DNA of 64,000 bases from Telopea speciosissima (GCF_018873765.1 NC_057925.1:6459568-6523567); one strand, 5' to 3'; shown: positions 1 through 16,428, counted from the stretch's first letter. Notes: a model not told the origin generated them from the letters alone. Numbers and translations are program-made.

Positions 1-835
1 CCACAAGGGTGCATTCGTTGAGTGCCCCATGCCCATCATTCTTATTTGGGGAATTGATGTGATAAATAAATCCAAAGGCTTCCAATGGACATGAGCTCGC
101 CATCGACTATCTCACCAAGTAGGTGGAGGCTCAATCTTCTATGGTCCTAACCGCTGATGAGGTAGCAAAGTTCATAAAAGAAAACATCGTCTGCAGGTGT
201 GGTGCGCCTCAACAATGGATTTCAGATCAAGGCTTACATTTTCAAAGAAAGGTGGAAGAGCTTTGTGCTGAATTTGGCATAAAAGGCATAAGTCCACTAT
301 CTACAAGCCTCAAACCAACGGAGCAATGAAAGTAACTAACAAGATTGTGAAAGTCATATTGCAAAAGATGGCAGATGCGCACAATGATTGGCCCAAGAAG
401 CTCCTACTAGCCTTATGGGTCTACCAAACATCAAATCAGACCTCAGCTGGGGAAACTCTATATTCTTTAGCATATGGAATAAAGGCCATTTTACCTATGG
501 AAATTTAGGCTCTATCTTTTCGAGTATTAGCCGCCAGAAGAGGAATGGACGAGGTCTAGAATTCAATCTCTTGAATAAAAAGGGAATGAAAGTCATGTCA
601 GCAAAAGATGGCCAGAGCGTCCAACAAGGGGGTACACTCTCGAAATATCAAAGAAAGAGGTTTGGATCTAAGGAAGCAAAAGGACCACGATACATGAACC
701 AAAGGGAGAATTCTGGCCCAATTGAAGTGGTCCTCACAGAGCGAAAGCAATATTGTCAAGCCAAGCGGTACATCTCATTGACCTTGAGAAAGAACATTTT
801 CGGGATTGGTTTTAAATTGAACTAAGTTCGACCTG
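1..835 (+). mobile_element. Ty3/gypsy fossil, end of pol (integrase), probably Tat-like
   Basis: Translations in this stretch resemble the integrase of plant Ty3/gypsy elements: a stretch like the conserved WISDQG core followed by a KPTEQ-type motif, and upstream a piece reminiscent of the AIDYFTKWVEA block. After the coding part comes GGATACGTAGGCAACTC, a phrase common near the end of pol in plant Tat/Athila-type elements. The element is broken in several places and its 5' part lies outside the window. Family assignment beyond Ty3/gypsy is inference. It looks old. Confidence 0.7.
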
Positions 836-2402
836 ATTCCTCTCGAGGGATACGTAGGCAACTCGGCATCTTGAGTGCGGTCTCAAAAAAAAAAAAAAAA
901 AAAAGAGAAGGGCATTGTGTTAGTCCATTCCATAATCCCGCCAACTGACGTCCCCTGCAAATACGGTAAATCTCGCCATTTGGCCTTTAGAATCTGACTT
1001 ATAATGTACCTAGGGTTGTTAAAGGCTGGCTACTAGTTGAAGACTAGTTAATGTTCAGGGTACTAACAAGATCCTTGACGCAGGGATCATGTGAGGACCC
1101 AAGGAAGAAAGGGAATAGTTATGGACCCTCCACGTGCGTGTGAATGGTCCTATGTTGCTGGACGATCTCAATTCATCAAAATTTGGTAGAATCGGATAAA
1201 TGATGGAATCCTCGGTTACATGACTCCCATTTTGAGAAGGTCAGGATAGCCCTACCTCTTGAAGAATGTCAGGTTTGCCTCTCCTCAAGGAAAGTCGTTC
1301 CTCCTAGTCATGAAGAAGGAACAATTTTTCACAAAAAAAAAAAAAAAAAACCTTGGAAGATTCCTTCATCATGGACAAGAAAGAGAATCCCAGACGGGGT
1401 CAAGACTGGAGGAATCACCTCTGACCTATGTGTTGCCAAGCAAGAAGGGAAACACAAGGATTTCACAAGATCCAAGATTGAAAAGAATACTTGGATAAGA
1501 GGAAGGCTCCAGAAACCCATAGGGGCTGTCATCAGAGATGCCAGGTTACAACTATGTGAGGTTCACGGGTTCGACTCACACCAGTTTAGGTCCCCCTCTT
1601 TGGTATCTCTAAAACCAGAGCAGTTTAAGTTGAAGAATTGTAAACCTCCAGAGGCCTTGACTCAGGAAATGGTGATTTTGCTATCAGATACATGTTGCAA
1701 ACAAGTGATGTCAGCTTGATGTTTGAATTACCGTTTCAGCATCCATGAACTCAAACCAGTTATCAATAAAACCTTGTGCTTCTAAGGAAAAGAGAAGTCA
1801 TTGTGATATACAAAGGTGAGTGAATCCAAAGTCATACAAATGATCACAATAAGTTTGTTCATCAAAAAATAAAAACGAGAGTATATATGTACAACACAAA
1901 AAAAGAAGAGAGACGAAGGTCAGTCATCGCGGCAGTAATCCTCCAACGAAAAGCTCCCCCTAGTGCCCTCGGCCATCTCGCGATCCATGCGCAAGCCCTC
2001 GAGATCGACTGTCCTGCTCTCTCTAAAAAAAAAAAAAAAAAGGAAAAGAAACAAATAATAAATTAAAACTAAAAAAAAAACTATATATAATAAAATGATG
2101 AAAAAAAAAACTCACTAAGTGACGAATCGAAGGTCGTCCCGACCGGGTACTACTCTACCCAAGCATCCGTGTCTGTGGTCCCCAATAGTAGGCCATGTGA
2201 GGACTGACATGGACGCCTGCGGAAGGCCATCTCACTCAAAAGTCCAAAAAAGGGCAGAGTCTGGGAACGAACTTGGATGAGAAATATAAGGGGGTGACCC
2301 TACTTATAAACAAATAGGCAAAGGGGAGCCAAGCCATGGCGCCATGCAATATCCCCACGGCACCGTGGTGGGGGATTACCACCACGGTGCCTTGGAGACC
2401 AC
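836..2402 (+). other. Non-coding 3' region of the Tat-like element
   Basis: No gene is visible here. The stretch follows the integrase remnant and precedes the minisatellites, where Tat-lineage elements carry a long non-coding region between pol and the 3' LTR. It contains several poly(A) tracts (about 885-903, 1335-1350, 2024-2040) and no convincing reading frame. The block at about 2135-2235 recurs at about 7215-7315, so the same element family supplied both stretches. A short palindromic segment at about 2335-2400 is built of GGCGCC- and CACGGTG-type words. Confidence 0.5.
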
Positions 2403-2925
2403 ACGGCGCTGTGAGGATTTTTTTTAAAAAAGGAAAAAAAAAGTCCTAAAAATAAACTAAAAATAAAAAATTGCAAAAAAGGCCCTAAAAAATAAAAATA
2501 TTCAAAAAAAGACCCTAGAAAAGGAACAAATTTCAGAAAATACCCTGGAAAATGAAATTTTTTCAAAATAGTCCCTAAAAAATTCAAAAAAATTCAAAAA
2601 GACCCTAAAAAATAAAAATTTTCAAAAGAGACCCTAGAAAAGAAACAAATTCAAAAAAGACCCTAGAAAAGGAAAAAATTTTAAAAAAGACCCTAAAAAT
2701 AAGAAACTTTCAAAAAAGACCCTAGAAAAGTAAAAATTTTCAAAACAGACCCTAGAAAAGGAAATTTTTTCACAAAAGACCCTAAAAATAAAAAAAATCC
2801 AAAAAAGACCTTGAAGAATAAAAAATTTCAAAAAAGGCCCTAAAAATAAAAATTTTCAAAATAGACCCTAGAAAAGAAAAAACTTTCAGAAAAGACCCGG
2901 AAAATGAAAAAGATTTTCGAAAAGA
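2403..2925 (+). repeat. A-rich minisatellite, unit about 28 bp, copy 1
   Basis: Roughly eighteen degenerate units run head to tail, each an A-tract, a GACCCTA(G/A)AAAA core, then AAATTTTC. The unit length varies from about 24 to 30 bp because of A-tract slippage. The same array recurs at about 7490-7785. On the minus strand it translates into phenylalanine-rich open frames that are by-products of the repeat and not genes. Confidence 0.8.
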
Positions 2926-3420
2926 CCTTGGAAGAACCCTAAAAGTCGCGGGGAAGAACCCCAAGACATCTGAAAATTAGAAGAACCCGAAAAATCGAGG
3001 GGAAGAACCCCAAGACACCTGAAAATTGGAAGAACCCTAAAAGTCGCGGGGAAAAACCCCAAGACACCTGAAAATTGAAAGAACCCTAAAAGTTGAGGGG
3101 AAGAACCCCAAGACACCTAAAATTGAAAAAAGTCGTGGGGAAGAACCCCAAGACACCTGAAAATTGGAAGAACCCTAAAAGTCGCGGGGAAGAACCCCAA
3201 GACACTTGAAAATTTGAAGAACCCTAAAAGTCGAGGGGAAGAACCCCAAGACATCTTGAAAAGGAGAAAAACCCTAAAAGTCGAGGGGAAGAACCCCAAG
3301 ACAGCTGAAAATAGGAAAACCCTAAAGGTCGAGGGGATGAACCCCGAGACGTCCTGAAACCAAAAAAAAAAAAAAAAAGAAGAAACTCTAATGGTCGAAG
3401 GGAAGAAAAACCCCAAAATA
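2926..3420 (+). repeat. 49-bp minisatellite with CCCTAAA in each unit, copy 1
   Basis: About ten tandem units of 49 bp, some shortened. A unit reads GAAGAACCCTAAAAGTCG, then AGGGGAAGAACCCC, then AAGACACCTGAAAATTG. Most units carry the plant telomere-type heptamer CCCTAAA and a small GGGG/CCCC inverted pair. The array follows the 28-bp array directly. It sits where Tat/Ogre-type elements are known to carry tandem repeats, in the hypervariable region between pol and the 3' LTR. Confidence 0.85.
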
Positions 3421-3565
3421 TACCAGTAACAAAGATTTGGATTCTCTTTTGAAATTTATCGAAGGATTAACCACCTATTTTAGCAACTCTGCCGCCTTGA
3501 GCAAAGCATCAGCAATACATGCTCTTGGTGACAAAATAAGTTCGTCACCTAGAGCAATTTGCGTG
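3421..3565 (+). mobile_element. Tail of Tat-like element, cut off
   Basis: The stretch up to about 3547 matches 8401-8522, where the same sequence leads into a polypurine tract and an LTR. Here the match ends before either is reached and the sequence passes into the segmental duplicate. This is therefore the broken end of the first element copy. Confidence 0.6.
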
Positions 3566-4218
3566 ACTTACCCATGAGACTATGACAAAGAATGAAATAA
3601 TAGACTTTTGTGGTTGCATTGTCATTTTTGATGGGTCACAGTTCATTCATTCATAGACTCAGTTGGGCTCCACTGCACCTTGGAAGAGATTTCTCTGTTA
3701 ATTGTTGGATCAACTACCTCTTCCAAAGAATTTTTAGATGATACAGATGTTCAAGATGGAATTCTTACTCCATTAATGCATAAGGTATATATCAAGAGCA
3801 ATCCTGATACAGAAGCTCCAATCATGGTTCGTAATCTCGGTGGTATCGGGATCATCCAAACTAGTGCCAAATATGACACATTTGCCCGTCTTTTGTAAAA
3901 AAATAAAAATCTAATTTTTTTTTTACCTTTTTACCCTTGTCCATACTAGTGGATCGGATCGGTCTCGACATGAATCGACATATTGAAGTCTGAGATCAGA
4001 TAAGATCAATTGCTAAACATGATGAGCTCAAGCATCGACCAATTAATAGTAAGTTGTGGTGTAGTGGTCCGATGGTATATAGTCCGATTAGCCCGTTTAA
4101 GCCCATTTAGACCAAATATGGCCCATTTAAAGATCATTTGTAGCCCAATTTCTCAATCAATCCATTTATAATCTGATTATTAGTCCAATTACCTTGAACC
4201 CAGTTATGGACCAGTAAT

Positions 4219-4488
4219 TAGGGATGTAAACGGATCGGATTCGGCTCGGATAGTGCTATATCCGCATCCGCATCCGATTAGCTATCAGACAGATTCGGAT
4301 AGTGCTAAACGGATAAGGACACGGATACGGATCGGATATTTTATCCGTTTACATGTAAATATAGCTTTTCAGACAGCTATAGCCTATCCGTATCCGCATC
4401 CGTTTAGCTTTCGGACGGATTCGGATAGTGCTAAACGGATACAGACACGGATACGGAAACGGATTTCGGCTATTCATTTACACCCCTA
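4219..4488. mobile_element. hAT-type MITE with 8-bp target duplication
   Basis: The 270-bp element starts TAGGGATGTAAACGGAT and ends ATTCATTTACACCCCTA, giving imperfect terminal inverted repeats. It is flanked by CCAGTAAT (4211-4218) and CCCGTAAT (4489-4496), an 8-bp target duplication with one mismatch, as expected for hAT elements. The duplicate block has the empty site at about 47,822-47,831 (CCTGTAATC). The interior is made of repeated CGGATACGGAT-like words and is itself palindromic. It encodes nothing. Confidence 0.85.
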
Positions 4489-5091
4489 CCCGTAATCGAC
4501 CGAGCGAATAGAAATATGATCATGCCCTAGCCTATCAATTAGCTAAATGGGAAAAACCGATACGGGACCGTAAAATTGGTGGGGACCAATTAAACCCAAC
4601 CATAACTGACCGAGCTCGACCGATTGACACCCTTACTCATGTACAAGAAGGTGTTGCCCATGTTCCATACAATAACCCAGAAGCATCACGATATTGGGGT
4701 TCCTTAGACGGACCACCTTCCAAATTACATCAAAGAATTAATGTTACTCTTCATGAATAGAAAGTCCCACAAAATGTTGATGCTCGTCACAGCCAAAATC
4801 TTTTGGAAAACCCAGCAATCCACAACACTCATCCATGGCTCAAGCTATTAATAATCTCCTAACCTATAACAATATAATCCATTAGTTCAGGTACCAAAAT
4901 CATACTTGGCCATTAGGAAATTAAGCTTTTTAAACAAAACCCAATGACCCTTTCCCAAGAATGTTCTCCTCACTGAAGCTCCTAGTAGCAGATTGAATCT
5001 CTACCAGGGTGTTGGTTTTGCAATTGACCGGTTTTTGCTACCTACTGAGAAACTTCCTCAATCCCCTCCTTCAGTTCTGTAATGCCAAACA

Positions 5092-5318
5092 GAGAGCATG
5101 ACACCAAATGTGCGAATATAAAGAATGCCACCCGGTCACGCCACCCTGTGCTGTAACATAGGGGCACGTGAAATGATTGCCACACCCCTCGGAACCTTGG
5201 AAATGACCACAGGTGCAATGGTCATTTCGCATGCCCCTATGTCAGGGCACAGAGGTGGCGTGTATGGCGCGACCGGGTGGCATTCTTTATATTTGCACAT
5301 TGGTGTCATGCTCTCGCT
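5092..5318. repeat. Long palindrome (hairpin repeat, family A)
   Basis: Two arms of about 110 bp face each other around a centre near 5204. The outer arm pairs GAGAGCATGACACC with GGTGTCATGCTCTC. The inner arm pairs ATGCCACCCGGTC with GACCGGGTGGCAT and CATAGGGGCA with TGCCCCTATG. The centre carries the shared hairpin core as GAAATGATTGCCACACCCC. The duplicate at 53.96-54.15 kb has the inner hairpin but lacks the outer left arm. Confidence 0.85.
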
Positions 5319-5958
5319 TTATATATGGGGTTGGGCATGCTACGCGATCTCGGTAAACTAACGACATACACCAATCATAAGGCATCACACAGAAGGGCAA
5401 GAAGGTCTTTTTCAAAGGGAGAGAGGAGAGGATGACACATACTGGGCATCCCGGTCAAGAGCCTAGCTATTTCCCAAATATATAAAATAAAAAAAATAAA
5501 AACTTTAAACATAATATGTTAAACTTAAGGTATCTCAAACATATTTTTTTCTACACGTTAGGTACCCAAATTTAATAGTTTACCCCTTTTTTTTTTTGGT
5601 ACAGACCTTTCTATTTTATTATGAAAAAAGAGCACATAACTTTTTGATTAACCAAAAAAATTAAAAAAAAAAGCTAACCGATCGTATAGTTCCTACACTC
5701 AGACTCAGCAGCATGCAAAATTACCGTTCCACTCCATGGAAATTGAGAACTCTCATTCATGTTGATGCATGTGCCAGCTGGGTCTCTGTTCTATCAGGAC
5801 AAAAAATGGCGTTCCAGGGTCTATGAAATGAAAATTTTGGCCAGTAGCCAAGGACCAACGTGGGGAATCTGCCACCTTCGGCAGCAGTTGGGACTTGAAG
5901 TTGGAACACTCGTCGTTCACTGTAATTCTTCCGCCGTAGTATTTTCAAGCTCGAATCA

Positions 5959-6678
5959 ATGGCGGAAACAAATAAAGATACAAAAACTGAAGATGATGAC
6001 GAAGATTACATGGGCGATCTCTCTCTGTTCCTCCCTCCCGAAACCACTGAGTCTTCTAAAATCTCTCAAAAAAAGGTAATCCATGTTTCCTTGATTTCTC
6101 TTCCTTTTTTTATTTTTCTTCGCCAGTTTACAGAACCCTAACTTCTCTCTTCTTCACAGAACTCCAACACCAAAACCCTCATCAATCAACCTTCAACGAA
6201 GAAACTCAAGACCTTAAACTGGCAAGAACAACGGAGACTCGATCGAGAGCGGAAGCAGAGAGACGAAGACGAGCAAACCCTAGCGAAACTAGATTATGCG
6301 ATACCTCCATCCAACATTGGGTTCAAGATGTTGAAGCAGATGGGGTACAATCCCGGTTCAGCGCTCGGCAAGGACGGATCCGGTCTGGCCGAACCGGTTA
6401 GTCTCGAGATACGGCGGTCGAGGGCGGGGATTGGGAGGGAAGACCCGCACAAGGAGAAGCAAAGGAGAGAAGAGGCCATAGCGGAGATGATGAGCAAGAA
6501 GGACGAGGCTTTAATGGCCGAGTTCGGTTCTCGGCAAAAGTCTCAGTGGAGAAGCCGCAAGATTGCTGGTGACTTTAGTAAGGCCAAAGCGGCACTTGCC
6601 CAGTTGGAGAACAAGGAGGTCATCGAATCCGATAACGAAGACGAAGACAGTGATGGAGATGAAGAGGAGGAAGAATAA
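5959..6678 (+). CDS. G-patch protein (GPATCH11/CCDC75-like), C-terminally truncated duplicate
   Basis: Exons 5959-6075 and 6160-6678 encode about 211 residues in one frame, with a GT-AG intron of 84 bp. The start ATG is the same as in the complete paralogue at 55,675. An acidic N-terminus holds the motif DYMGDLSLFLPP. A basic stretch follows, then a G-patch beginning near residue 92 with IGFKMLKQMGYNPG and GLAEPV, then a lysine/arginine-rich helix and an acidic tail. G-patch proteins bind DEAH-box helicases and RNA. This copy stops inside the acidic tail at 6676 and lacks the two last exons (cysteine-rich end) present in the paralogue, because the duplication ends at about 6700. Its promoter region was copied too, so it may be expressed. 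I see no stop or frameshift in the retained exons. It could be a young pseudogene or a shortened isoform gene. Confidence 0.8.
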
Positions 6679-6705
6679 GAACAATAGATAGCAGAAGACG
6701 TTGAA

Positions 6706-7095
6706 CCAATTTGCGTGCCTAAGGTTGATGTTTTTAGGTTTCGTCTCGATTTGCCTGCCAAAAGGCTGTTGATGTGGCATTTGATGCCATCGCCTTAATT
6801 TCTGGCCAGAATATTACCAAGGTGGTATCTAATAGTCTTGTACTAATTTGTGCGCTTAAAAATGCTTAAGTTGGTGTTTTAGAGTTTTACCTCAATTTAC
6901 GTGTCAAGAGGCTGTCGATGTGGCACCTGATAGCGTCGTCTTAATTGTTGGGCCGAAAGATTATCTATTCGGTATCTGATAATTTGTGTACCTAAAGGAA
7001 CTTAGGACGGAGTTCTCAGGACTTGTCTCAATTGTTGTGCCCAAAGATATTTGATATAGCATCTAAGGACCTCGCCTCGATTTACGTGTTTAAAT
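6706..7095 (+). repeat. Diverged tandem repeat, unit about 140 bp
   Basis: About three degenerate units each contain a version of TTTGCGTGCCTAAGG, then a TTT(C/A)GTCTCGATTT phrase, then GGCTGTTGATGTGGCAT. Units start near 6706, 6845 and 6985. The array begins where the G-patch gene copy is cut off and leads into sequence shared with the first Tat-like tail, so it is probably part of the element's repeat-rich region. Confidence 0.6.
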
Positions 7096-8578
7096 ATTTA
7101 AATGTTGACTAATAAGTAAATAAATGCAATAAAAAAGAACATACAAGATAAAGTGGAACACTTACCATAGGCAACTGCCTCCAGATCACGTAGTAGATGT
7201 GGCGAGAGGTGTCCCATAAGATTGTCCCGATCGGGTACTAATCTACCCGAGCATCCGTGTCTGTGGTTCCTACTAGTAGGCCATGTGAAGACTGACGTGG
7301 ACGCCTGCGGAAAGCCATCTCACTCAAAAGTCAAAAAAACGACAGTCTCGAAACGAAATTGGATGAGAAATATAAGGGGATGACCCCACTTATAAACAAA
7401 TACGCAAAGGGGGCCAAGCCATGGCGCCATGGAATATCCCCCACGGCGCTGTGAGGAATATCTTTAAAAAAAGAAAAAGAAATTCCCAAAAAGACCCTTA
7501 AAATAAAAATCTTCAAAAAAGGCCTTTAAAAATAAAACTTTTCAAAAAAGACCTTGGAGAAGGAAAAAATTTCAAAAAATACCCTAGAAAAGGAAAAATT
7601 TTCAAAAAAGACCCTAAAAAAGAAAAAATTTAAACAGACCCTAGAAAAGGAAAATTTTCAAAAAAGACCTTGAAGAATAAAATGTTCAAAAAAGGCCCTA
7701 AAAATTAAAATTTTTAAAAAAGACCCTAGAAAAGAAAAATAATTCAGAAAAAACCCTGAAAAAGGAAAAGATTTTCGAAAAGACCTTGGAAGAACCCTAA
7801 AAGTCGCGGGGAAGAACCCCAAGACACCTGAAAATTGGAAGAACCTTAAAAAACGAGGGGAAGAACCCCAAGACACCTGAAAATTGGAAGAACCCTAAAA
7901 GTCGCGAGGAAGAACCCCATAGCACCTGAAAATTGGAAGAACCCTAAAAGTCGGGGAAGAACCCCAAGACACCTGAAAATTGGAAGAACCCTAAAAGTCG
8001 AGGGGAAGAACCAAGACACCTGAAAATTGGAAGAACCCTAAAAGTCGCAGGGAAGAACCCCAAGACACTTGAAAATTGGAAGAACCCTAAAAATCGAGGG
8101 GAAGAACCCCAAGACACCTGAAAATTGGAAGAACCCTAAAAGTCGCAGGGAAGAACCCTAAAAGTCGAGGGGACGAACCCTAAGAAACCTGAAAATTGGA
8201 AGAACCCTAAAAGTCGAGGGGAAGAACCCCAAGACGTCTTGAAAATGAGAAAAACCCTAAAAGTCGAGGGGAAGAACCCCAAGACAGTTGAAAATAGGAA
8301 AAACCCTAAAGGTCGAGGGGAAGAACCCCAAAACGTCCTGGAAAAAAAAAAAAAAGAAGAAACTCTAATGGTCGAAGGGAAGAAAAACCCCAAAATATAC
8401 CAGTAACAATGATTTGGATTCTCTTTTGAAATTTATCGAAGGATTAACCACCTGTTTTAGCAACTCTACCGCCTTTGAGCAAAACATCAACAGTACATGC
8501 TCTTGGTGACAAAATAAGTTCGTCTTTTGTCTTTACCCTTCGGTTGTTGGCACAAGCCTCAGCCAAAGAGGGGCAAAC
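7096..8578 (+). mobile_element. Second Tat-like element: repeat-rich region before the 3' LTR
   Basis: The stretch from about 7215 repeats the order seen at 2135-3547: a unique block with a GATCGGGTACTA phrase, then the 28-bp A-rich array (about 7490-7785), then the 49-bp CCCTAAA array (about 7786-8395), then a shared tail. Unlike the first copy it continues to a polypurine tract, AAAGAGGGGCAAAC, directly before the LTR at 8579. No pol coding survives. Only the 3' portion of the element is present. Confidence 0.75.
7786..8395 (+). repeat. 49-bp minisatellite with CCCTAAA in each unit, copy 2
   Basis: About twelve units of the same 49-bp repeat as at 2926-3420, some shortened. The unit order and the variant units near the 3' end (with GACGTCTTGAAAA and GACAGTTGAAAATAGG) resemble those of copy 1. 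That suggests both arrays descend from one element and have since changed in copy number. Confidence 0.85.
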
Positions 8579-9702
8579 TGTAGACACTGAATTTTGTCAC
8601 CCCCCTAGCGATGATGACGACGGGACACAAGCGATGGACATCACACCCCTTTTCCTTTCCCAAGACCAAAATGACAAGGCCCATGGGCCCAAACACATCC
8701 AAAACCTCAAGAAAGCCCATTTGAAGCTTAAAAAATAGGAAGAGGGGGACCACATCGCCCACGACACTGTGGACAGTGCCCCACGGCACCGTGGAGGCCT
8801 CCCACGATAGTGGTGTAAGGAGCCACGCCGCCGTGGAGGATTATGACGTCGACAGGATGACGTCATCCACGGCGCCGTGGACAACTTACCCAGCGCTGTG
8901 GAAATGGGACCTCCCCTATAAATAGGAGGGTCCCCCTCCTTTCATTTCAAGCAATTCCAAGCTGAGGGAGACCCTCCCAGTCCTATTTTTACCCTCTTTT
9001 AGCCCTTTGTGAGAGGTTTTTGAGCGGTGTTCTAAGTTGTGGGTAGATCCATCGATTACCCACTTGAGTTGCGGGTAGATCTATCGATTAGCTATTCGAG
9101 TTGTGGGTAGATCCGTCGATTACCCACACATCCGAAGAGCGATCCCATTTCGGTCAAGTCGTTATTCCGTCTGTATACGGATAACGAAAATTCCTTTTTT
9201 ATAACCGTTATTCTATCCAATCACAGATAACGAAACTTCCCCTTTACTAGCCGTTATTCTGTTCGCTTACAGACACATCCAGAGAGTCGTTACCCTGTTC
9301 GAGAAACCAAGTGTTGGTCCATTCGTTCGTCTTCCCCTGAACTAGGGGATCGTCAAGATCTGAGGTATACCCCTATGAAGGTATAATCATTGCATTTTAG
9401 TCGTTACAATGTAGTCTTTTGTGTTTTCCCGTTTTAATGTATATATTGTAAATATAGATATAATTAACATTATATAGCCTCATTGTCATAGAAAGAGAGA
9501 ATATTCGTCTTTTTAGCATCTATAACAGAAAGATCGGTTTTCGTCGAGCAAGATGGGTGCCTAACACCTTCTCATGCGTAACCTGACCCCTTACCCAAAT
9601 CTCTGATCAGACCATATGGAGCTCTGTAGCCCGTTTCCGTTCATAACGAATAGGGCTACACTTATTGGGTCCTAGGCCCTAATCCTAGGTGACAACTCCT
9701 CA
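8579..9702 (+). repeat. LTR of the Tat-like element
   Basis: The LTR starts TGTAGACACTGAATTTTG just after a polypurine tract and ends GGTGACAACTCCTCA, giving TG...CA ends and a length of about 1.12 kb. LTRs beginning TGTAGAC(A/G)CTGAATTTTG and ending GGTGGCGACTCC recur at 22,716 and 34,967. Inside are short palindromes of the CCACGGCGCCGTGG type (about 8760-8885), a likely TATA element followed by a gene-like AGGAGGGTCCCC stretch (8918-8938), and two tandem arrays at 9025-9290. No clear target duplication was found. Confidence 0.7.
9025..9290 (+). repeat. Tandem repeats inside the LTR
   Basis: Three units of about 36 bp contain GTTGTGGGTAGATCCATCG and ATTACCCAC (9035-9135). Three units of about 60 bp follow, containing CCGTTATTCTGT and ACGGATAACGAAA (9155-9290). 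Both are diverged. Confidence 0.6.
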
Positions 9703-10549
9703 TTTTATTTTAGTATTTTTATGAAGTATGACCCTCACCCCCTTATAATGTATCAAATTGACCCCCCCCATTACCAGATCCAATAGTCTGTCGCCAAAAG
9801 CTGAGGAAACCTCATCGCAGAGGACCACGGTACTTACACTTAGGTGAACCTTGGACCGCCACAATCCCGCGATCCAATTAACCAGTTCTTCATCCAGCTG
9901 CTCAAGAGGGTGAAGGTTCTCTAATTCGGGAGGAACATCCTACCCAAGTCCAAATTATCGACACAATCAAATGAGCAGATAGAATGATGGGCATGACAAT
10001 CCCATCAGACGAACATAGTAATATTTGGAAGAATTCATTACTAGGGCATCAGACGGCCATCATGACATCCCGAGATACGTAGGCCTGGCCCTGGCTAGCT
10101 TGGGTAACCTAGGCCAGGCCAACCAATTATTAAGGTTATTCCAAGATTGAACTTAAGGAACCTGTCGGGTGATCTCAGTTACCATTCGTTCTGTTGCATT
10201 ACATTTTCATTTTTGGGAAAATTAAAGTGAGCCCAATCCAAAGAGAGCTAAGGCCCAAGCCTAACCCGTAGACCAACTCCACAAGTCCAATTCATAGATA
10301 TAGTAGTTATCCAAAAAGAAAAAGAAAAAAAAAAAAATTCCATGGATGTGATAAGATTTTGATTTAATTATTGAAAAAAATCTCTCTACTTGGTGGTGTT
10401 TTCTATGCCTTCTCACAGGGCATCATGAAATGACATTTCTACCCTTAAGTAGATTCCCAGACATGCTCCCCCATTGACCCAGATTATTATAAAACTTAAT
10501 AGCAACTAGTACATGGCATTTCCCTTCGTAGGGTATATGAAGTCATAGC
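9703..10549. other. Intergenic, no gene recognised
   Basis: No reading frame or repeat can be named with confidence. The phrase GAGATACGTAGGCC near 10,072 resembles the end-of-pol phrase at about 846, so part of this stretch may be further element debris. An AATAAA hexamer on the minus strand at 10,550-10,555 would suit the beta-glucosidase gene that ends at 10,668. Confidence 0.4.
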
Positions 10550-10667
10550 TTTATTAAAAAAGGAAAAAACAATTTGAAAGAGAGAGATGGGTGGTAGAGG
10601 TTACTATATATGGGCAAAACACAATATATTAATGGAAGTACATATGCATGGAATAGTCTATATTAGT

Positions 10668-16428
<5,761 letters not shown>

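Larger units (their letters stand above)
3566..6700 (+). repeat. Segmental duplication, partial copy (D1)
   Basis: This block is collinear with 47,105-56,420 and in the same orientation. Both contain the stretch beginning ACTTACCCATGAGACTATG, the GATCGGATCGG-rich stretch, the block around CAGAAGCATCA, a hairpin repeat, and the promoter side plus exons 1-2 of a G-patch gene. The copy at 47-56 kb is longer because later transposons entered it. D1 has its own private insertion, a 270-bp hAT-type MITE. D1 ends at about 6700 inside the gene, where a tandem repeat begins. Confidence 0.85.

Noticed and set aside
2300-3416. Phenylalanine-rich minus-strand open frames of 60-99 codons
   Set aside because: They follow the period of the A-rich and 49-bp minisatellites and have no start context or protein family look; repeat by-products.
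2926-3420. Regular direct repeats that could suggest a CRISPR array
   Set aside because: Units are contiguous with no unique spacers, and the DNA is a plant nuclear genome.
3680-3898. 72-codon open frame in D1
   Set aside because: The counterpart in D2 near 47,230 is not open in the same frame, and no motif is recognised.
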